Below are positions 21,541-32,048 of a stretch of DNA of 64,000 nucleotides, piece by piece. Numbering within the stretch: the first letter of the stretch is position 1; the number at the start of each line of letters is the position of its first letter. A model generated the notes under the pieces. The model was given only the letters and a program-made list of their open reading frames with translations, was not told the DNA's origin and did no database searches. The position numbers and the translations under genes are program-made. The stretch is from Nesterenkonia sp. LB17 (lineage in GTDB: Bacteria; Actinomycetota; Actinomycetes; Actinomycetales; Micrococcaceae): NCBI RefSeq assembly GCF_022565915.1, contig NZ_JAJOYX010000002.1:124001-188000 (forward strand), in the 5' to 3' direction.

Positions 21541-22881
21541 TCAGTCGGTGGCCGATTCTACTATCCGCGGGAGCGCGTCCTCGGCCGGGGGCGTCCAGCT
21601 GGCCGGATCCGCGGGGCTCTGGGCACCGGTGCGGATGTCCTTGACCTCATGGGCGCCGTCGTCGTCGGTGAACCAGACATAAGGGATGCCGCGGCGGTCA
21701 GCGTGGCGGATCTGCTTGCCGAACTTCTCAGCCTTCAGCGCGACCTCCACATTGATCCCCCGGAGGCGCAGCGCGTCGGCCACGTCCTGGGCGGCCCCCC
21801 AGTCCTCGTCGGAGCGCAGCGCCACGAAGACTGCGGTGGGGACCTTACGGCTGGCGGAGAGCCCGCCCTCGGCCAGGATCCGGGAGATCAGTCGGGTGAC
21901 CCCGATGGAGAGCCCGACGCCGGGGAAGCTGCGCCTGCCCTTGGAGGCCAGAGATTCATAGCGGCCGCCGGAGCAGACCGAGCCCAGCGATTCGTGACCG
22001 ATCAGCACGGTCTCGTAGACGGTGCCGGTGTAGTAGTCAAGGCCGCGGGCGATGGAGAGATCAGCGGTGACCCGACCGGGGACCCGCTTGTTCAGCTCCG
22101 CGACGACCTCTTCAAGCTCGGCCAGCCCGGCGTCGAGCAGCTCATCGGCCTCCACGGTGCCCAGCAGGGCGCGCACCGCGGTGACGAAGGAGGTGTCGGT
22201 GGCGCGGATCTGGGCGAGCTCGAGCGCCTGCTGCGCCTGCTGCGGGGTGGCGGCACCGGTGGAGACCAGCTCCTCGCTGACCTTCTCGGCGCCGATCTTC
22301 TCCAGCTTGTCGATCGCGCGCAGCACCGCGGTGGTGTCGCTGAGACCGATGGAGCGGTAGAACCCCTCGGAGAGCTTGCGGTTGTTGACCCGGAGCATGA
22401 AGTCGCCGATCGGCAGCGCCTCGAGCGCCTTGGCCATGACCACGCCGATCTCCACGTCGCTGCGGAAGGGGAGCGCGCCGTCGCCCACCAGGTCGATGTC
22501 GGCCTGGGTGAACTCGCGGTAGCGCCCGTCCTGGGGGCGTTCACCGCGCCAGACCTTCTGGATCTGGTACCGCCGGAAAGGGAAGTCCAGGTGCCCGGCG
22601 TTCTCCACCACGTAGCGGGCGAAGGGCACGGTGAGGTCGAAGTGCAGGGCCAGTCGGGCCTCGCGGCCCTCTTCCTCCTGCAGCCGGGAGACGGCGTAGA
22701 TCTCCTTGTCGATCTCGCCCTTCTGCAGCAGCGTGTCGATGGTCTCCACCGCCCGGGACTCGATGGAGGCGAAGCCGTGGCGTTCGAACACCTCGCGAAG
22801 CGTGTCCAGCACGTGCAGCTCCACCAGACGCTCCTCGGGGAGCCATTCGATGAAGCCGGAGAGAGAGGTGGTTCGTGCCAT
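21541..22881 (-). CDS. hisS: Histidyl-tRNA synthetase
   Basis: A class II synthetase for histidine, 446 residues. Motif 1 is around ESRAVETIDTL, motif 2 is FRRYQIQKVWRGERPQDGRYREF, the histidine-A box is GLDYYTGTVYE, the CSGGRYESL signature is present, motif 3 is GVGLSIGVTRL, and an anticodon-binding domain ends the protein. The ATG at 22881 lacks a close Shine-Dalgarno; AAGGA is 16 nt away. A minus-strand TATGCT (22940-22935) gives a possible -10 with a UTR of about 50 nt. No T-box-like structure is visible. Lies upstream of aspS. Confidence 0.95.
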   Translation of the reverse strand: MARTTSLSGFIEWLPEERLVELHVLDTLREVFERHGFASIESRAVETIDTLLQKGEIDKEIYAVSRLQEEEGREARLALHFDLTVPFARYVVENAGHLDFPFRRYQIQKVWRGERPQDGRYREFTQADIDLVGDGALPFRSDVEIGVVMAKALEALPIGDFMLRVNNRKLSEGFYRSIGLSDTTAVLRAIDKLEKIGAEKVSEELVSTGAATPQQAQQALELAQIRATDTSFVTAVRALLGTVEADELLDAGLAELEEVVAELNKRVPGRVTADLSIARGLDYYTGTVYETVLIGHESLGSVCSGGRYESLASKGRRSFPGVGLSIGVTRLISRILAEGGLSASRKVPTAVFVALRSDEDWGAAQDVADALRLRGINVEVALKAEKFGKQIRHADRRGIPYVWFTDDDGAHEVKDIRTGAQSPADPASWTPPAEDALPRIVESATD

Positions 22882-22934
22882 GAGTGTGCGCGCAGTCCTT
22901 GGGTCGTCGGGGGAGCCTGGAATCGGGCCCGTTC

Positions 22935-22956
22935 AGCATAACGGCTCCGGTACGCT
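22935..22956. promoter_or_regulatory. Divergent -10 boxes, hisS and DUF349 gene
   Basis: Minus-strand TATGCT (22940-22935) serves hisS. Plus-strand TACGCT (22951-22956) is 7 nt before the DUF349 ATG. The two boxes are only 10 bp apart, so simultaneous use should be mutually restrictive. Confidence 0.45.
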
Positions 22957-22963
22957 GGTGGGC

Positions 22964-24364
22964 ATGAGTCCTGCAGTCAAGCCCGACCACCATGAGACCT
23001 CCCTCGCCGACGCCCACCGATTCGCCCGGGTGGATGAGGAAGGCCATGTCTATGCACTGGCCTCCGCTCCCGCGCAGACCGAGACAGCCGACGGCGCCGC
23101 TCCGGAGGCCGTCCATGTCACAGCGCCGGAGGCCGACGGCGTCGCGGCGGCGCACCCTGAGACCGCCGAGGCCGCCGAGACCCCCGGGCCGAAGGCCGCC
23201 GAGAGCTATGTGGGGCAGTTCTCCGGAGCCAGCGCCGATGAGGCCCTGCACTACTTCACCCGGAAGTTCGATGAGCTCTACAACCGTGCGCTGCTGCTGA
23301 GGGCTCGCGCCGCGGCCGGCGCCGACTCCGCCAAGGCGCTGCACGAGTCTTTGAGACACATTCGCCAGGAGCTCACCGACGGCACCTGGGTCGGCGACGT
23401 CGCGGCCCTGAGCTCGCTGCTTGGGGAGATCTCCACGGAGATCGATCAGCGCGCAGCGGTCGAGGCGCAGGAGGCTGAAGCGGTGCTCGCCGAGCACCTG
23501 GCGGTCCGTGAGCAGATCGTGGCCGAGGTGGAGCTGCTGGCCGAGGCCGATCCGACCACACAGCACTGGAAGAGCGCCCAGGCGCGGATGAACGAGCTCT
23601 TCGAGGCCTGGAAGGCCGAGCAGAAGAAGCCGCCGCGGCTGACCAAGTCCCAGGAAGACCCCTATTGGAAGCGTTTCCGCGCCGCGCGGAATCTCTTCGA
23701 GAAGAACCGGCGCGCGTTCTTCGCCTCCCGGGACAAGGAGCACGGTGATATCAAGGCCGCCAAGGAGGCGCTGATCGTCGAGGCGGAGCAGCTCAAGGAC
23801 TCCGACGACTATGGCGCGACCACCAAGGCCTATCACCGGCTGATGGATGACTGGAAGGCCCTGGGCCGCGGCGCCCGCAAGACCGACGACGCGCAGTGGG
23901 CCCGCTTCCGCGCCGCCCAGGACGTGTTCTTCGGCGCCCGGGACAAGATCAACGCAGAGACCGACGCGGAGTACGCCGAGAACCTCACGGTGAAGCTGGC
24001 GCTCCTCGAGGACTTCGAGGCCCTGATGCCGATCGAGAACCCAGAGGCGGTCCGGGAGCAGTACCAGGCGCTGCTGAACCGCTGGGACGCCGCCGGTCGG
24101 GTGCCTCGTGGGGACATGAAGTCCATCGAGAGTCGGCTCAAGCGCGTCCAGGATGCGTTCCACGACGCCGAGAAGTCCCATTGGCGAAAGACCGACCCCG
24201 AGACGATCGCGCGACAGAATTCGATGCTCACCCAGCTCGACGACGCCATCGCTGAACTTGAAGCGGCACTCGAGGCCGCCCAGGTCAGCGGAGACACCCA
24301 GGCGATTGCAGAAGCTAAAGAGGCATTGGACGCGCGAAGAAGCTGGCGGGATATGTTGAAGTAA
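22964..24364 (+). CDS. DUF349 domain protein
   Basis: A 466-residue soluble protein of the actinobacterial DUF349 family, probably RNA- or ribosome-related; the exact role is unproven. Residues 25-85 are an Ala/Glu/Pro-rich linker. From about 85 on it is almost all helical, with repeated DUF349 units marked by a Trp and an Arg-rich helix (YWKRFRAARNLFEKNRRAFF near 236, then QWARFRAAQDVFFGARDKIN near 312). It ends in a coiled coil (ELEAALEAAQ). Start choice: the ATG at 22964 is 7 nt after TACGCT (leaderless). The longer open frame upstream is the hisS shadow. Divergent from hisS. Confidence 0.82.
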   Translation: MSPAVKPDHHETSLADAHRFARVDEEGHVYALASAPAQTETADGAAPEAVHVTAPEADGVAAAHPETAEAAETPGPKAAESYVGQFSGASADEALHYFTRKFDELYNRALLLRARAAAGADSAKALHESLRHIRQELTDGTWVGDVAALSSLLGEISTEIDQRAAVEAQEAEAVLAEHLAVREQIVAEVELLAEADPTTQHWKSAQARMNELFEAWKAEQKKPPRLTKSQEDPYWKRFRAARNLFEKNRRAFFASRDKEHGDIKAAKEALIVEAEQLKDSDDYGATTKAYHRLMDDWKALGRGARKTDDAQWARFRAAQDVFFGARDKINAETDAEYAENLTVKLALLEDFEALMPIENPEAVREQYQALLNRWDAAGRVPRGDMKSIESRLKRVQDAFHDAEKSHWRKTDPETIARQNSMLTQLDDAIAELEAALEAAQVSGDTQAIAEAKEALDARRSWRDMLK

Positions 24365-24392
24365 CGAATACATTACACTCGTCAAAGATCTG

Positions 24393-24448
24393 GTGACCCA
24401 TTTGCTATTCCCTGTGGGTCACTGGACTTGTGCCGTCGACATCCAGTG
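24393..24448 (+). promoter_or_regulatory. Overlapping hairpins upstream of mltG
   Basis: GTGACCCA (24393-24400) pairs with TGGGTCAC (24415-24422). CACTGGA (24420-24426) pairs with TCCAGTG (24442-24448). The stems share bases 24420-24422, so they partly exclude each other, and the second ends against the GAGGA ribosome-binding site of mltG. The first hairpin could instead end the DUF349 transcript, but it has no U-run. Confidence 0.4.
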
Positions 24449-24458
24449 AGGACCCCGC

Positions 24459-26291
24459 GTGAGCGATCAACAGCCGCATGAGTCGGGCTCCCAGCGCAGC
24501 CGCCGCGAGATTCGCGAGGCTCGGGAGCTCGAACTTGCTGAGCAGCGTGCTCTGGAGGAGACGCTGCGCACTCCGCGCGCCCGCTCGGCGGCCTCGGCGG
24601 GGCCCGCGGTAGAGCGCGATGAGCCCACCGCGGCGGATCCCGGCGCGGCACCGTCCCCGGCGTCCCTGCCCTCGCCTGTATCGGCAGCCTCCCCGGAACC
24701 CGCCACGGACTCCGTCCCACTGACTATCCCCAGTCCGTCCAGGACGCCGCTGCCCACCATTGCGCCGGTGCAGGGCTCGGTGATCTTCAACCAGGAATAC
24801 GTCAGCGAAGGCAAACTGGAGCGCGAAGACACCCAGCACGCCGACCCGCACCACCCTGACCTGCACCCCGTCGTCCCCGCCACGGGTGACGACCCTGACT
24901 CTGAGCCCACTGCTCCCTCCGCCGTGACCCCCTTCGACCAGGTCCTCTCCCCGGACGAGGCTGACTATGACGTCGACTACGAGTCCGACGTCGACTACGA
25001 CGCGGATTACGAGTACGCGCTGGCGGAGGAGTCGGACTTCCCCCTCGAGGACGACCTCGAGGACGACTATTACGAAGGTACCCGCATCGCTCACGACGAC
25101 GACGGCACTCCGCTGCTGATCTCATCCTCAAGCCACGGCCGCAGCTACCAGACGGTCTCCGGCGTCGAGGGGGGCGCGACCCAGGCGGTGTTGGAGAAGC
25201 GGCGCACCCGACGGCGGCGCCGCAACCTCACCCTGAGCGTGGCCTTCGGACTGTTCGCGGCGCTGCTCGTGGGATTCGTGGTCGTGCTGCAGTCGCTGTT
25301 CGGCGGCGGCGGCCCGGAAGACTTCGAGACCCAGGCCGGGGAGGTCGTGGAGTTCACCGTCGAAGAAGGAGACGGTCCCGCGCTGGTGCGCAACCGCCTC
25401 CTGGAAGCCGGGATCATCGCCAGCGACGACGCGTTCGACGACGCCTTCGCGGCGCTCGACGGAGCACCTGAGCTGCAGCCGGGGGAGTTCCAGCTGCGCG
25501 AACAGATGCCGGCCGCGGATGCGCTGGCGGTGATCTTCGAGGAGGGCGAGGCGCTGCACTACATCTCGCTCCAGGACAACACCCGCATCGACGCGGCGCT
25601 GAGCTCCATCGCGGCGCAGACCGGAATCCCCGAGAGCGACATCGGCCGAGCGGCGGCTGACCCCGGCGCCTATGGACTGCCCGACGAGGCCGAGACGCTC
25701 GAAGGCTATCTCGCCGCCGGGGAGTACCAGCCGAGCCTGGAGGCGACCCCCGAGGAGATCCTCCAGCAGATGGTGGACACCACCTTCGAACGGCTCGAGG
25801 AGCTCGGCATCACCGAGGAGGATGAGCAGTGGCGCACGGTGATCGTCGCCTCCCTGCTCACCGCGGAGGGCCTGCCCGGCGACTACGAAGAGATCGCCGG
25901 GATCATCGAGAACCGGCTGGCCCCGAACAACTCCGAGACCGACGGGCTGCTGCAGATCGATGCCACCGTGATCTACGGACTCGGGACGCAGAGCGTGCAC
26001 TTCACCGAGGAGGAGCGAGCCGACGCCTCCAACGAGTACAACACCTACCAGAACCCGGGCCTGCCCCCCGGACCTGTCGCCGCACCCAACATGGCGACCC
26101 TCGAGGCCGCCGCGAACCCGGAGGAGAACGACTACTTCTACTGGGTCACCGTGGACCTCGAGACCGGTGAGACGAAGTTCGCCGAAGACTATGAGGAGCA
26201 CCTCGGCTACGTGGAGGAGTTCAACGCGTACTGCGAGGACAACGCCGAGATCTGCGACGGAGAACCGACCCAGGAGAACGCCGGACCGTGA
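24459..26291 (+). CDS. mltG: Endolytic transglycosylase MltG
   Basis: MltG cuts nascent glycan strands and terminates their elongation at the membrane. It has 610 residues with a GTG start after GAGGA. It has a long acidic cytoplasmic N-terminus (about 245 residues, with Asp/Tyr-rich stretches near 170-200), basic RRTRRRRRN, one transmembrane helix (about 250-275), a LysM-like part, and the YceG domain. In the active-site region VASLLTAEG, Glu470 aligns with the second Glu of the usual ExE, while the first position is Thr468. Later motifs QIDATVIYGL and EYNTYQNPGLPPGP are intact. The stop overlaps aroE by 4 bp. Confidence 0.9.
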   Translation: MSDQQPHESGSQRSRREIREARELELAEQRALEETLRTPRARSAASAGPAVERDEPTAADPGAAPSPASLPSPVSAASPEPATDSVPLTIPSPSRTPLPTIAPVQGSVIFNQEYVSEGKLEREDTQHADPHHPDLHPVVPATGDDPDSEPTAPSAVTPFDQVLSPDEADYDVDYESDVDYDADYEYALAEESDFPLEDDLEDDYYEGTRIAHDDDGTPLLISSSSHGRSYQTVSGVEGGATQAVLEKRRTRRRRRNLTLSVAFGLFAALLVGFVVVLQSLFGGGGPEDFETQAGEVVEFTVEEGDGPALVRNRLLEAGIIASDDAFDDAFAALDGAPELQPGEFQLREQMPAADALAVIFEEGEALHYISLQDNTRIDAALSSIAAQTGIPESDIGRAAADPGAYGLPDEAETLEGYLAAGEYQPSLEATPEEILQQMVDTTFERLEELGITEEDEQWRTVIVASLLTAEGLPGDYEEIAGIIENRLAPNNSETDGLLQIDATVIYGLGTQSVHFTEEERADASNEYNTYQNPGLPPGPVAAPNMATLEAAANPEENDYFYWVTVDLETGETKFAEDYEEHLGYVEEFNAYCEDNAEICDGEPTQENAGP

Positions 26292-27250
26292 CTCGTCAGG
26301 CCGCTGTGCTGGGCCACCCGATCGCCCACTCGCTCTCCCCGCTGCTGCACGCCGCGGCCTATGAGCACCTGGGGCTCGACGCCGACTACCGGCGGATCGA
26401 CGTCGAAGAGTCTTCGCTGCAGGAGTTCCTGCGCGGAGAGGGCGCGGCGCCGGGCTGGCTGGGCTGGTCGGTCACGATGCCGCTGAAGGCCGCCATGGTG
26501 AGCGCCGTGGACCACCCGTCGGCGCGGGTCACCGCGCTGGGCGTGCTCAACACCGTCGTCCACGGTCCCGCCGGCACACCGGAGGGCGCGCGCACGCTCT
26601 CCGGTGAGAACACCGACGTGGACGGCATCGTCGCGGCCCTGGGCGAGGCCGGGCTGCACCAGGCGTCGTCGTCGGGCCGGGGCAGCTTCGGCATCATCGG
26701 TGCCGGCGCCACCGCCACCGCCGCGCTGGCCGCCGCCTCCGAGCTCGGCTACACCCAGGTGCGCAGCTACGCCCGCTCCGTCCAGCGCGGGCTGGAGCTG
26801 GAACCGGTGGCCGCCGCGCTGGGTCTTCGGCTCAGCGTGGCCCAGCTGTCCGCGCTGCCGCATGACCTCTCTGTCACGGACGAGCTTCCGGCAGCCCACG
26901 ACCTCTCGGCAATCCACGACCTGGACGCGGGCCGGGGGAACTCCGTGCTGCTCGACGCCGTGGTGTCGACCCTTCCACCGCGCGCCGCCGATGAGATCGC
27001 CGCCACGCTGCCCAGACTGGACCGCCCGATTCCGCTGCTCGACGTCGCCTACGACCCCTGGCCCTCGCTCCTGGCCGGCTCCTGGGAGGCGGGCGGCGGC
27101 CGGGTGGTCAGCGGTCTGGTGATGCTGCTGCACCAGGCGGTGAAACAGGTGGAGCTGTTCAGCGCGGCCACCTCGACCCCGGCCGGTGAGCTCTCCGCGG
27201 AGTCCCACGCCCAGATGGTGGCCAAGATGAGGCGCGCGATCGGTTTATGA
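26288..27250 (+). CDS. aroE: Shikimate dehydrogenase
   Basis: Reduces 3-dehydroshikimate to shikimate with NADPH. It has 320 residues with a GTG start overlapping mltG. Substrate motif [13 protein letters not shown] is near 9-21, the catalytic Lys is in VTMPLK, NTDVDG follows, and the Rossmann loop is [10 protein letters not shown]. Between about residues 185 and 215 is a non-conserved insert with HDLS repeats. The position between mltG and aroC is typical of Actinobacteria (mltG-aroE-aroC-aroK-aroB). Stop and aroC start overlap (ATGA). Confidence 0.93.
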   Translation: MTRQAAVLGHPIAHSLSPLLHAAAYEHLGLDADYRRIDVEESSLQEFLRGEGAAPGWLGWSVTMPLKAAMVSAVDHPSARVTALGVLNTVVHGPAGTPEGARTLSGENTDVDGIVAALGEAGLHQASSSGRGSFGIIGAGATATAALAAASELGYTQVRSYARSVQRGLELEPVAAALGLRLSVAQLSALPHDLSVTDELPAAHDLSAIHDLDAGRGNSVLLDAVVSTLPPRAADEIAATLPRLDRPIPLLDVAYDPWPSLLAGSWEAGGGRVVSGLVMLLHQAVKQVELFSAATSTPAGELSAESHAQMVAKMRRAIGL

Positions 27251-28506
27251 TGGACCCCATGTTGCGCTGGCTCACTTCCGGAGAATCACACGGCAAATCC
27301 CTCGTCGGAATCCTGGAAGGGCTTCCCGCCGGCGTCACGCTGAGCACCGAGGCGGTGCAGGAGAAGCTCGCCCGCCGCCGTCTCGGCTACGGCCGCGGAG
27401 CCCGGATGAAGTTCGAACAGGACCAGGTCGCGCTGCTGGCCGGCGTGCGCCACGGCGTCACCATCGGCGGACCGCTGACCATCGAGGTCGGCAACACCGA
27501 GTGGCCCAAGTGGGAGAAGGTCATGTCAGCCGACCCGGTGGACCCCGCCGAGCTGGAGCACCTCGCCCGCAACGCCCCGCTGACCCGCCCCCGCCCAGGT
27601 CACGCCGACTACACCGGCATGCAGAAGTACGGCTTCAGCGAGGCCCGCCCGGTCCTGGAACGCGCCTCGGCGCGGGAGACCGCCACCCGCGTCGCCCTCG
27701 GTGCGGCCGCCCAGTCCTTCCTGAGCGAGCTCGGGATCACCACGGTCTCGCACACCACCGCCATCGGCCCGGTGCAGATCCCCGCCGACGCCCCGCTGCC
27801 CCGCGCCGCCGATGCACAAGCCCTGGACGCCGACCCGCTGCGCTGCTTCGACGCGGAGACCTCCGAACGGATGGTCGCCGAGGTCGACGACGCCCACCGC
27901 GCGGGGGAGACCCTCGGCGGCGTCGTCGAAGTGGTCGTGGAGGGACTTCCCCCGGGCCTGGGCAGCTATGTGCACTGGGACCGACGGCTGGATTCACGCC
28001 TGGCCGGAGCGCTCATGGGCATCCAGGCCATCAAGGGCGTGGAGGTCGGCGACGGCTTCGAGACCACCCGACGCCGCGGCTCGGCCGCCCACGACGAGAT
28101 CACCCTGGACGAGCACGGGCAGATCGCGCGCACCTCCAACCGCGCCGGCGGCATCGAAGGCGGCATGAGCATCGGCGGCCCGCTGCGGGTCCGCGCCGGG
28201 ATGAAACCCATCGCCACCGTGCCGCGCGCGCTGCGCACCGTGGACACCGCCACCGGCGAGCAGACCACCGCCCACCACCAGCGCTCCGACGTCTGCGCCG
28301 TGCCGGCGGCCGGCGTCGTGGCGGAGGCCATGGTGGCCCTGGTCATCGCCGAAGCCGTGCTGGAGAAGTTCGGCGGGGACTCGGTGAGCGAGGTGCAGCG
28401 CAACCTGCGCAGCTATCTCGACCACCTCCCCGAGCTCGGCGGCGACCCCTCGGGAGCCGGTGCGGACGGAGACCCGCTCCAGGCCCCCGCCGCGATGCAA
28501 GACTGA
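27247..28506 (+). CDS. aroC: Chorismate synthase
   Basis: Converts EPSP to chorismate using reduced FMN, the last shikimate step. It has 419 residues. Signatures are [59 protein letters not shown] and [12 protein letters not shown]. Three ATG codons lie close together (27247, 27250, 27259). The first overlaps the aroE stop as ATGA and is chosen for coupling; the third gives the family's usual MLRWLT start. The C-terminal 20 residues are a non-conserved tail. Confidence 0.95.
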   Translation: MMDPMLRWLTSGESHGKSLVGILEGLPAGVTLSTEAVQEKLARRRLGYGRGARMKFEQDQVALLAGVRHGVTIGGPLTIEVGNTEWPKWEKVMSADPVDPAELEHLARNAPLTRPRPGHADYTGMQKYGFSEARPVLERASARETATRVALGAAAQSFLSELGITTVSHTTAIGPVQIPADAPLPRAADAQALDADPLRCFDAETSERMVAEVDDAHRAGETLGGVVEVVVEGLPPGLGSYVHWDRRLDSRLAGALMGIQAIKGVEVGDGFETTRRRGSAAHDEITLDEHGQIARTSNRAGGIEGGMSIGGPLRVRAGMKPIATVPRALRTVDTATGEQTTAHHQRSDVCAVPAAGVVAEAMVALVIAEAVLEKFGGDSVSEVQRNLRSYLDHLPELGGDPSGAGADGDPLQAPAAMQD

Positions 28507-29066
28507 TGCGTCAACCCGCAGCCGCCGAGCAGCGAGGCGACGGCCGCAACATCGTGCTGATCGGGCCGATGGGCTCCGGGAAGTCCACCGTCGGTGCCGC
28601 CCTGGCCCGCCGGCTGCACCGGCCGCACGTGGACAGCGACCACTTCTTCGTCGCCCGCCACGGATCCATCCCGGAGTACTTCTCGCTGCACGGGGAGGAC
28701 GCCTTTCGGGCCGAGGAGCGCAGCATCGTGGCCGAGCTGCTCGACTCCCCACGCCCCTCGGTGATCAGCCTCGGCGGGGGAGCGGTGCTCAGCGCCGGCA
28801 CCCGCGGACTCCTCCGCGACCAGCTGGTGATCATGCTGGATCTCACCGAGGACCAGGCCGCGCTGCGCCTGGGGGACGGCTCCAGCCGGCCGATCCTCGG
28901 CGCGCACCCGGTGCAGGCCTGGAAGCGCATCTATGCCGAACGCGAGCAGATCTACCGAGACTGCGCTGATATCGTCATGAGCCCGGACGATGCGCACATC
29001 GACGTGCGAGTCGACCACATCGTGCGAGCCCTCAACACCACCTCCAGGAGAGATCCAAGCGTATGA
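28506..29066 (+). CDS. aroK: Shikimate kinase
   Basis: Phosphorylates shikimate at the 3-OH with ATP. It has 186 residues, a P-loop GPMGSGKSTVG near 20-30, the substrate Asp in HVDSD, FRAEER with the conserved Arg, and SLGGGAVLS. The lid Arg is in GDGSSRPIL. The start overlaps the aroC stop by 1 bp (TGATG) and its end overlaps aroB by 4 bp, so the four aro genes are translated as a coupled chain. Normal length. Confidence 0.94.
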   Translation: MRQPAAAEQRGDGRNIVLIGPMGSGKSTVGAALARRLHRPHVDSDHFFVARHGSIPEYFSLHGEDAFRAEERSIVAELLDSPRPSVISLGGGAVLSAGTRGLLRDQLVIMLDLTEDQAALRLGDGSSRPILGAHPVQAWKRIYAEREQIYRDCADIVMSPDDAHIDVRVDHIVRALNTTSRRDPSV

Positions 29067-30220
29067 GCCACCAGGCCGAGACCGAGGCTTCCGCCCCTGA
29101 ACCCACCATCATCACCGTCGGGGAGGGCGCGGGCACCGGCGGTCAAGAGCTGGGCTACGACGTCATCATCGGCAACGGGCTGCTCTCCCGGCTGCCCGGG
29201 CTCGTCGGCCCACAGGCCGAACGGGTGCTGGTGATCCACCCCCGGGCGCTGCGCGCCACCGGCGACGTGGTCCGCGAGGACCTCGAGAAGGCCGGGTATC
29301 AGGCGCTGGTCGCCGAGATCCCGGACGCCGAGGAGGGCAAGCACATCCAGGTCGCCGCGTTCTGCTGGCAGGTCCTGGGGCAGAACGACTTCACCCGCTC
29401 CGACGCGATCGTCGCCGTCGGCGGGGGTGCGGTGACCGATGCCGCCGGCTTCGTGGCCGCGACCTGGCTGCGCGGCATCCGCGTGGTCCACATGCCCACC
29501 ACGCTGCTGGGCATGGTCGACGCCGCTGTGGGCGGGAAGACCGGGATCAACACCTCCGAGGGCAAGAACCTGGTCGGCTCCTTCCACCAGCCCGCCGGAG
29601 TGCTCGCCGATCTGGACACGCTGCTCACCCTGCCCCGCAACGAGCTGGTCGCCGGACTCGCCGAGGTCGTGAAATGTGGATTCATCGCCGACGAGCGGAT
29701 CCTCGACATCATCGAAGCCAGCCCGGAACAGGCGCAGAACCCGCACTCCTGGCAGATCCGCGAGCTCATCGAGCGCGCCGTAGCGGTCAAGGCCAAGGTG
29801 GTGGGTGCGGACATGCTCGAATCCGGCGTCCGCGAGTCGCTGAACTATGGCCACACCCTGGGCCACGCCATCGAACTCGCCGAGCGCTACCAGTGGCGCC
29901 ACGGCGCGGCCATCTCGGTGGGCATGATCTTCGCCGCCGAGCTCGGGCGCAGCCTGGGCCGACTCGATGACGCCACTGCGGACCGTCACCACGCCGTGCT
30001 GAACCTGCTCGGGCTGCCCACCACCTACCGCGATGACCGCTGGAGCCAGCTGCTCGAAGGCATCCGCCGGGACAAGAAGAACCGCGGCGATCAGCTGCGG
30101 TTCGTGCTGCTCAATGGTCAGGGGCAGCCGGTCACCGTGGAGATCCCGGACGCCTCGATCCTCTTCGCCACCTACCAGGAGATCGCCCAGCCGGAGACGG
30201 GCAGCATGATCTCGCTCTGA
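29063..30220 (+). CDS. aroB: 3-Dehydroquinate synthase
   Basis: Turns DAHP into 3-dehydroquinate using NAD and a divalent metal. It has 385 residues. NAD-binding [16 protein letters not shown] is near 115-130, followed by [28 protein letters not shown] with a metal Glu, and metal-binding histidines in [11 protein letters not shown] and [11 protein letters not shown]. The first 20 residues are variable. Coupled to aroK by a 4-bp overlap. Last in the aro block; 110 bp separate it from efp. Confidence 0.95.
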   Translation: MSHQAETEASAPEPTIITVGEGAGTGGQELGYDVIIGNGLLSRLPGLVGPQAERVLVIHPRALRATGDVVREDLEKAGYQALVAEIPDAEEGKHIQVAAFCWQVLGQNDFTRSDAIVAVGGGAVTDAAGFVAATWLRGIRVVHMPTTLLGMVDAAVGGKTGINTSEGKNLVGSFHQPAGVLADLDTLLTLPRNELVAGLAEVVKCGFIADERILDIIEASPEQAQNPHSWQIRELIERAVAVKAKVVGADMLESGVRESLNYGHTLGHAIELAERYQWRHGAAISVGMIFAAELGRSLGRLDDATADRHHAVLNLLGLPTTYRDDRWSQLLEGIRRDKKNRGDQLRFVLLNGQGQPVTVEIPDASILFATYQEIAQPETGSMISL

Positions 30221-30236
30221 AGCCAGCGCTCGAGCC

Positions 30237-30244
30237 TGTAGAAT
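30237..30244 (+). promoter_or_regulatory. Extended -10 promoter of efp
   Basis: TGTAGAAT is an extended -10 (TG-N0-TAGAAT form), giving a 5' UTR of about 80 nt to the GTG at 30331. No good -35 is seen. AGGAAAGG (30318-30325) is the ribosome-binding site. Confidence 0.45.
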
Positions 30245-30330
30245 CGTTTGGCGCCGCGTGGAGCGACCATGGCGTCCAGCATTCGCTGTGCACAACACTC
30301 CATGCCCCCACGACCCAGGAAAGGCAGATT

Positions 30331-30894
30331 GTGGCCAGCTCGAACGACATCAAGAACGGCTCCGTCCTCAAGATGGAGGGACAGCTGTGGAACACGCTCG
30401 AGTTCCAGCACGTCAAGCCGGGCAAGGGCGGTGCGTTCGTGCGCACCAAGCTGAAGAACATCCGCACCGGCAAGGCCGTGGACAAGACGTTCAACGCCGG
30501 CGCCAAGGTGGAGTTCGCCACAGTCGACCGCTCCAACTACCAGTACCTCTACCAGGACGGTGAGGACTTCGTCTTCATGGACCTGCGCGACTACGACCAG
30601 ATCACCGTGCCCGCCACGGTGGTCGGCGACGCCGCGAACTTTCTGCTGGAGTCCCACGAGGTGACCATCGCCCTGCATGACGGCACCCCGCTCTACCTCG
30701 ACCTGCCCCCCTCGGTCGTCCTGGAGATCACCTACACCGAGCCGGGCCTGCAGGGTGACCGCTCCAACGCCGGCACCAAGTCCGCCACGCTGGAGACCGG
30801 ACACGAGATCCAGGTCCCGCTGTTCGTGGACCAGGGCACCCGCGTGAAGGTCGACACCCGCACCTCCGCATACCTCGGCCGAGTCACGGACTGA
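30331..30894 (+). CDS. efp: Translation elongation factor P
   Basis: EF-P relieves ribosome stalling at polyproline stretches. It has 187 residues and three beta-barrel domains. The domain I loop [10 protein letters not shown] places Lys32 at the tip that reaches the peptidyl-transferase centre. The C-terminal signature is [23 protein letters not shown] start with an AGGAAAGG ribosome-binding site. Followed 8 bp later by nusB. No EpmA or EpmB-like modifying gene is in the window. Confidence 0.96.
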   Translation: MASSNDIKNGSVLKMEGQLWNTLEFQHVKPGKGGAFVRTKLKNIRTGKAVDKTFNAGAKVEFATVDRSNYQYLYQDGEDFVFMDLRDYDQITVPATVVGDAANFLLESHEVTIALHDGTPLYLDLPPSVVLEITYTEPGLQGDRSNAGTKSATLETGHEIQVPLFVDQGTRVKVDTRTSAYLGRVTD

Positions 30895-30902
30895 TCCCTC
30901 CA

Positions 30903-31328
30903 GTGGCAAAGCGAAGCAAAGCCCGCCGCCGGGCCCTTGAGATCCTCTTCGAGGCCGAACAGCGAGACATGGACCCCTTCGAGGTCCTGCGGGTCCGCCG
31001 CGAGCGCGCGGACCTGATCGTCAACGAATACGTCCTCGAGCTCATTGACGGTGTGAAGTCCGAACAGGAGCACATCGACGAGATCCTGGCCACCTACGCG
31101 CGCGGCTGGACGCTTGAACGGATGCCGCGGGTGGACCTGATGGCGCTGCGCATCGGCGCCTGGGAGCTTCTGTGCAACAACGAGATCCCCGACAACGTGG
31201 CGGTCTCCGAGGCCGTGACGCTGGTCAAGGAGCTCTCCACCGATGATTCGCCCAGCTTCGTCAACGGACTGCTCGGCAGGATCCAGGTGCTCAAGCCCAC
31301 GCTGGTCGAGGTCGATGACGTAGAGTGA
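30903..31328 (+). CDS. nusB: Transcription antitermination factor NusB
   Basis: NusB joins NusE (S10) in the rRNA antitermination complex. It has 141 residues, an all-helical fold and an Arg-rich N-terminus (AKRSKARRRALEILFEAEQR) for boxA RNA binding. The conserved core includes RMPRVDLMALRIGAWEL and SFVNGLLGRI. GTG start, 8 bp after efp and cotranscribed with it. A GC hairpin GCGGCGC/GCGCCGC (31331-31353) follows the stop without a U-run. Confidence 0.93.
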   Translation: MAKRSKARRRALEILFEAEQRDMDPFEVLRVRRERADLIVNEYVLELIDGVKSEQEHIDEILATYARGWTLERMPRVDLMALRIGAWELLCNNEIPDNVAVSEAVTLVKELSTDDSPSFVNGLLGRIQVLKPTLVEVDDVE

Positions 31329-32047
<719 letters not shown>

Positions 32048-32048
<1 letters not shown>

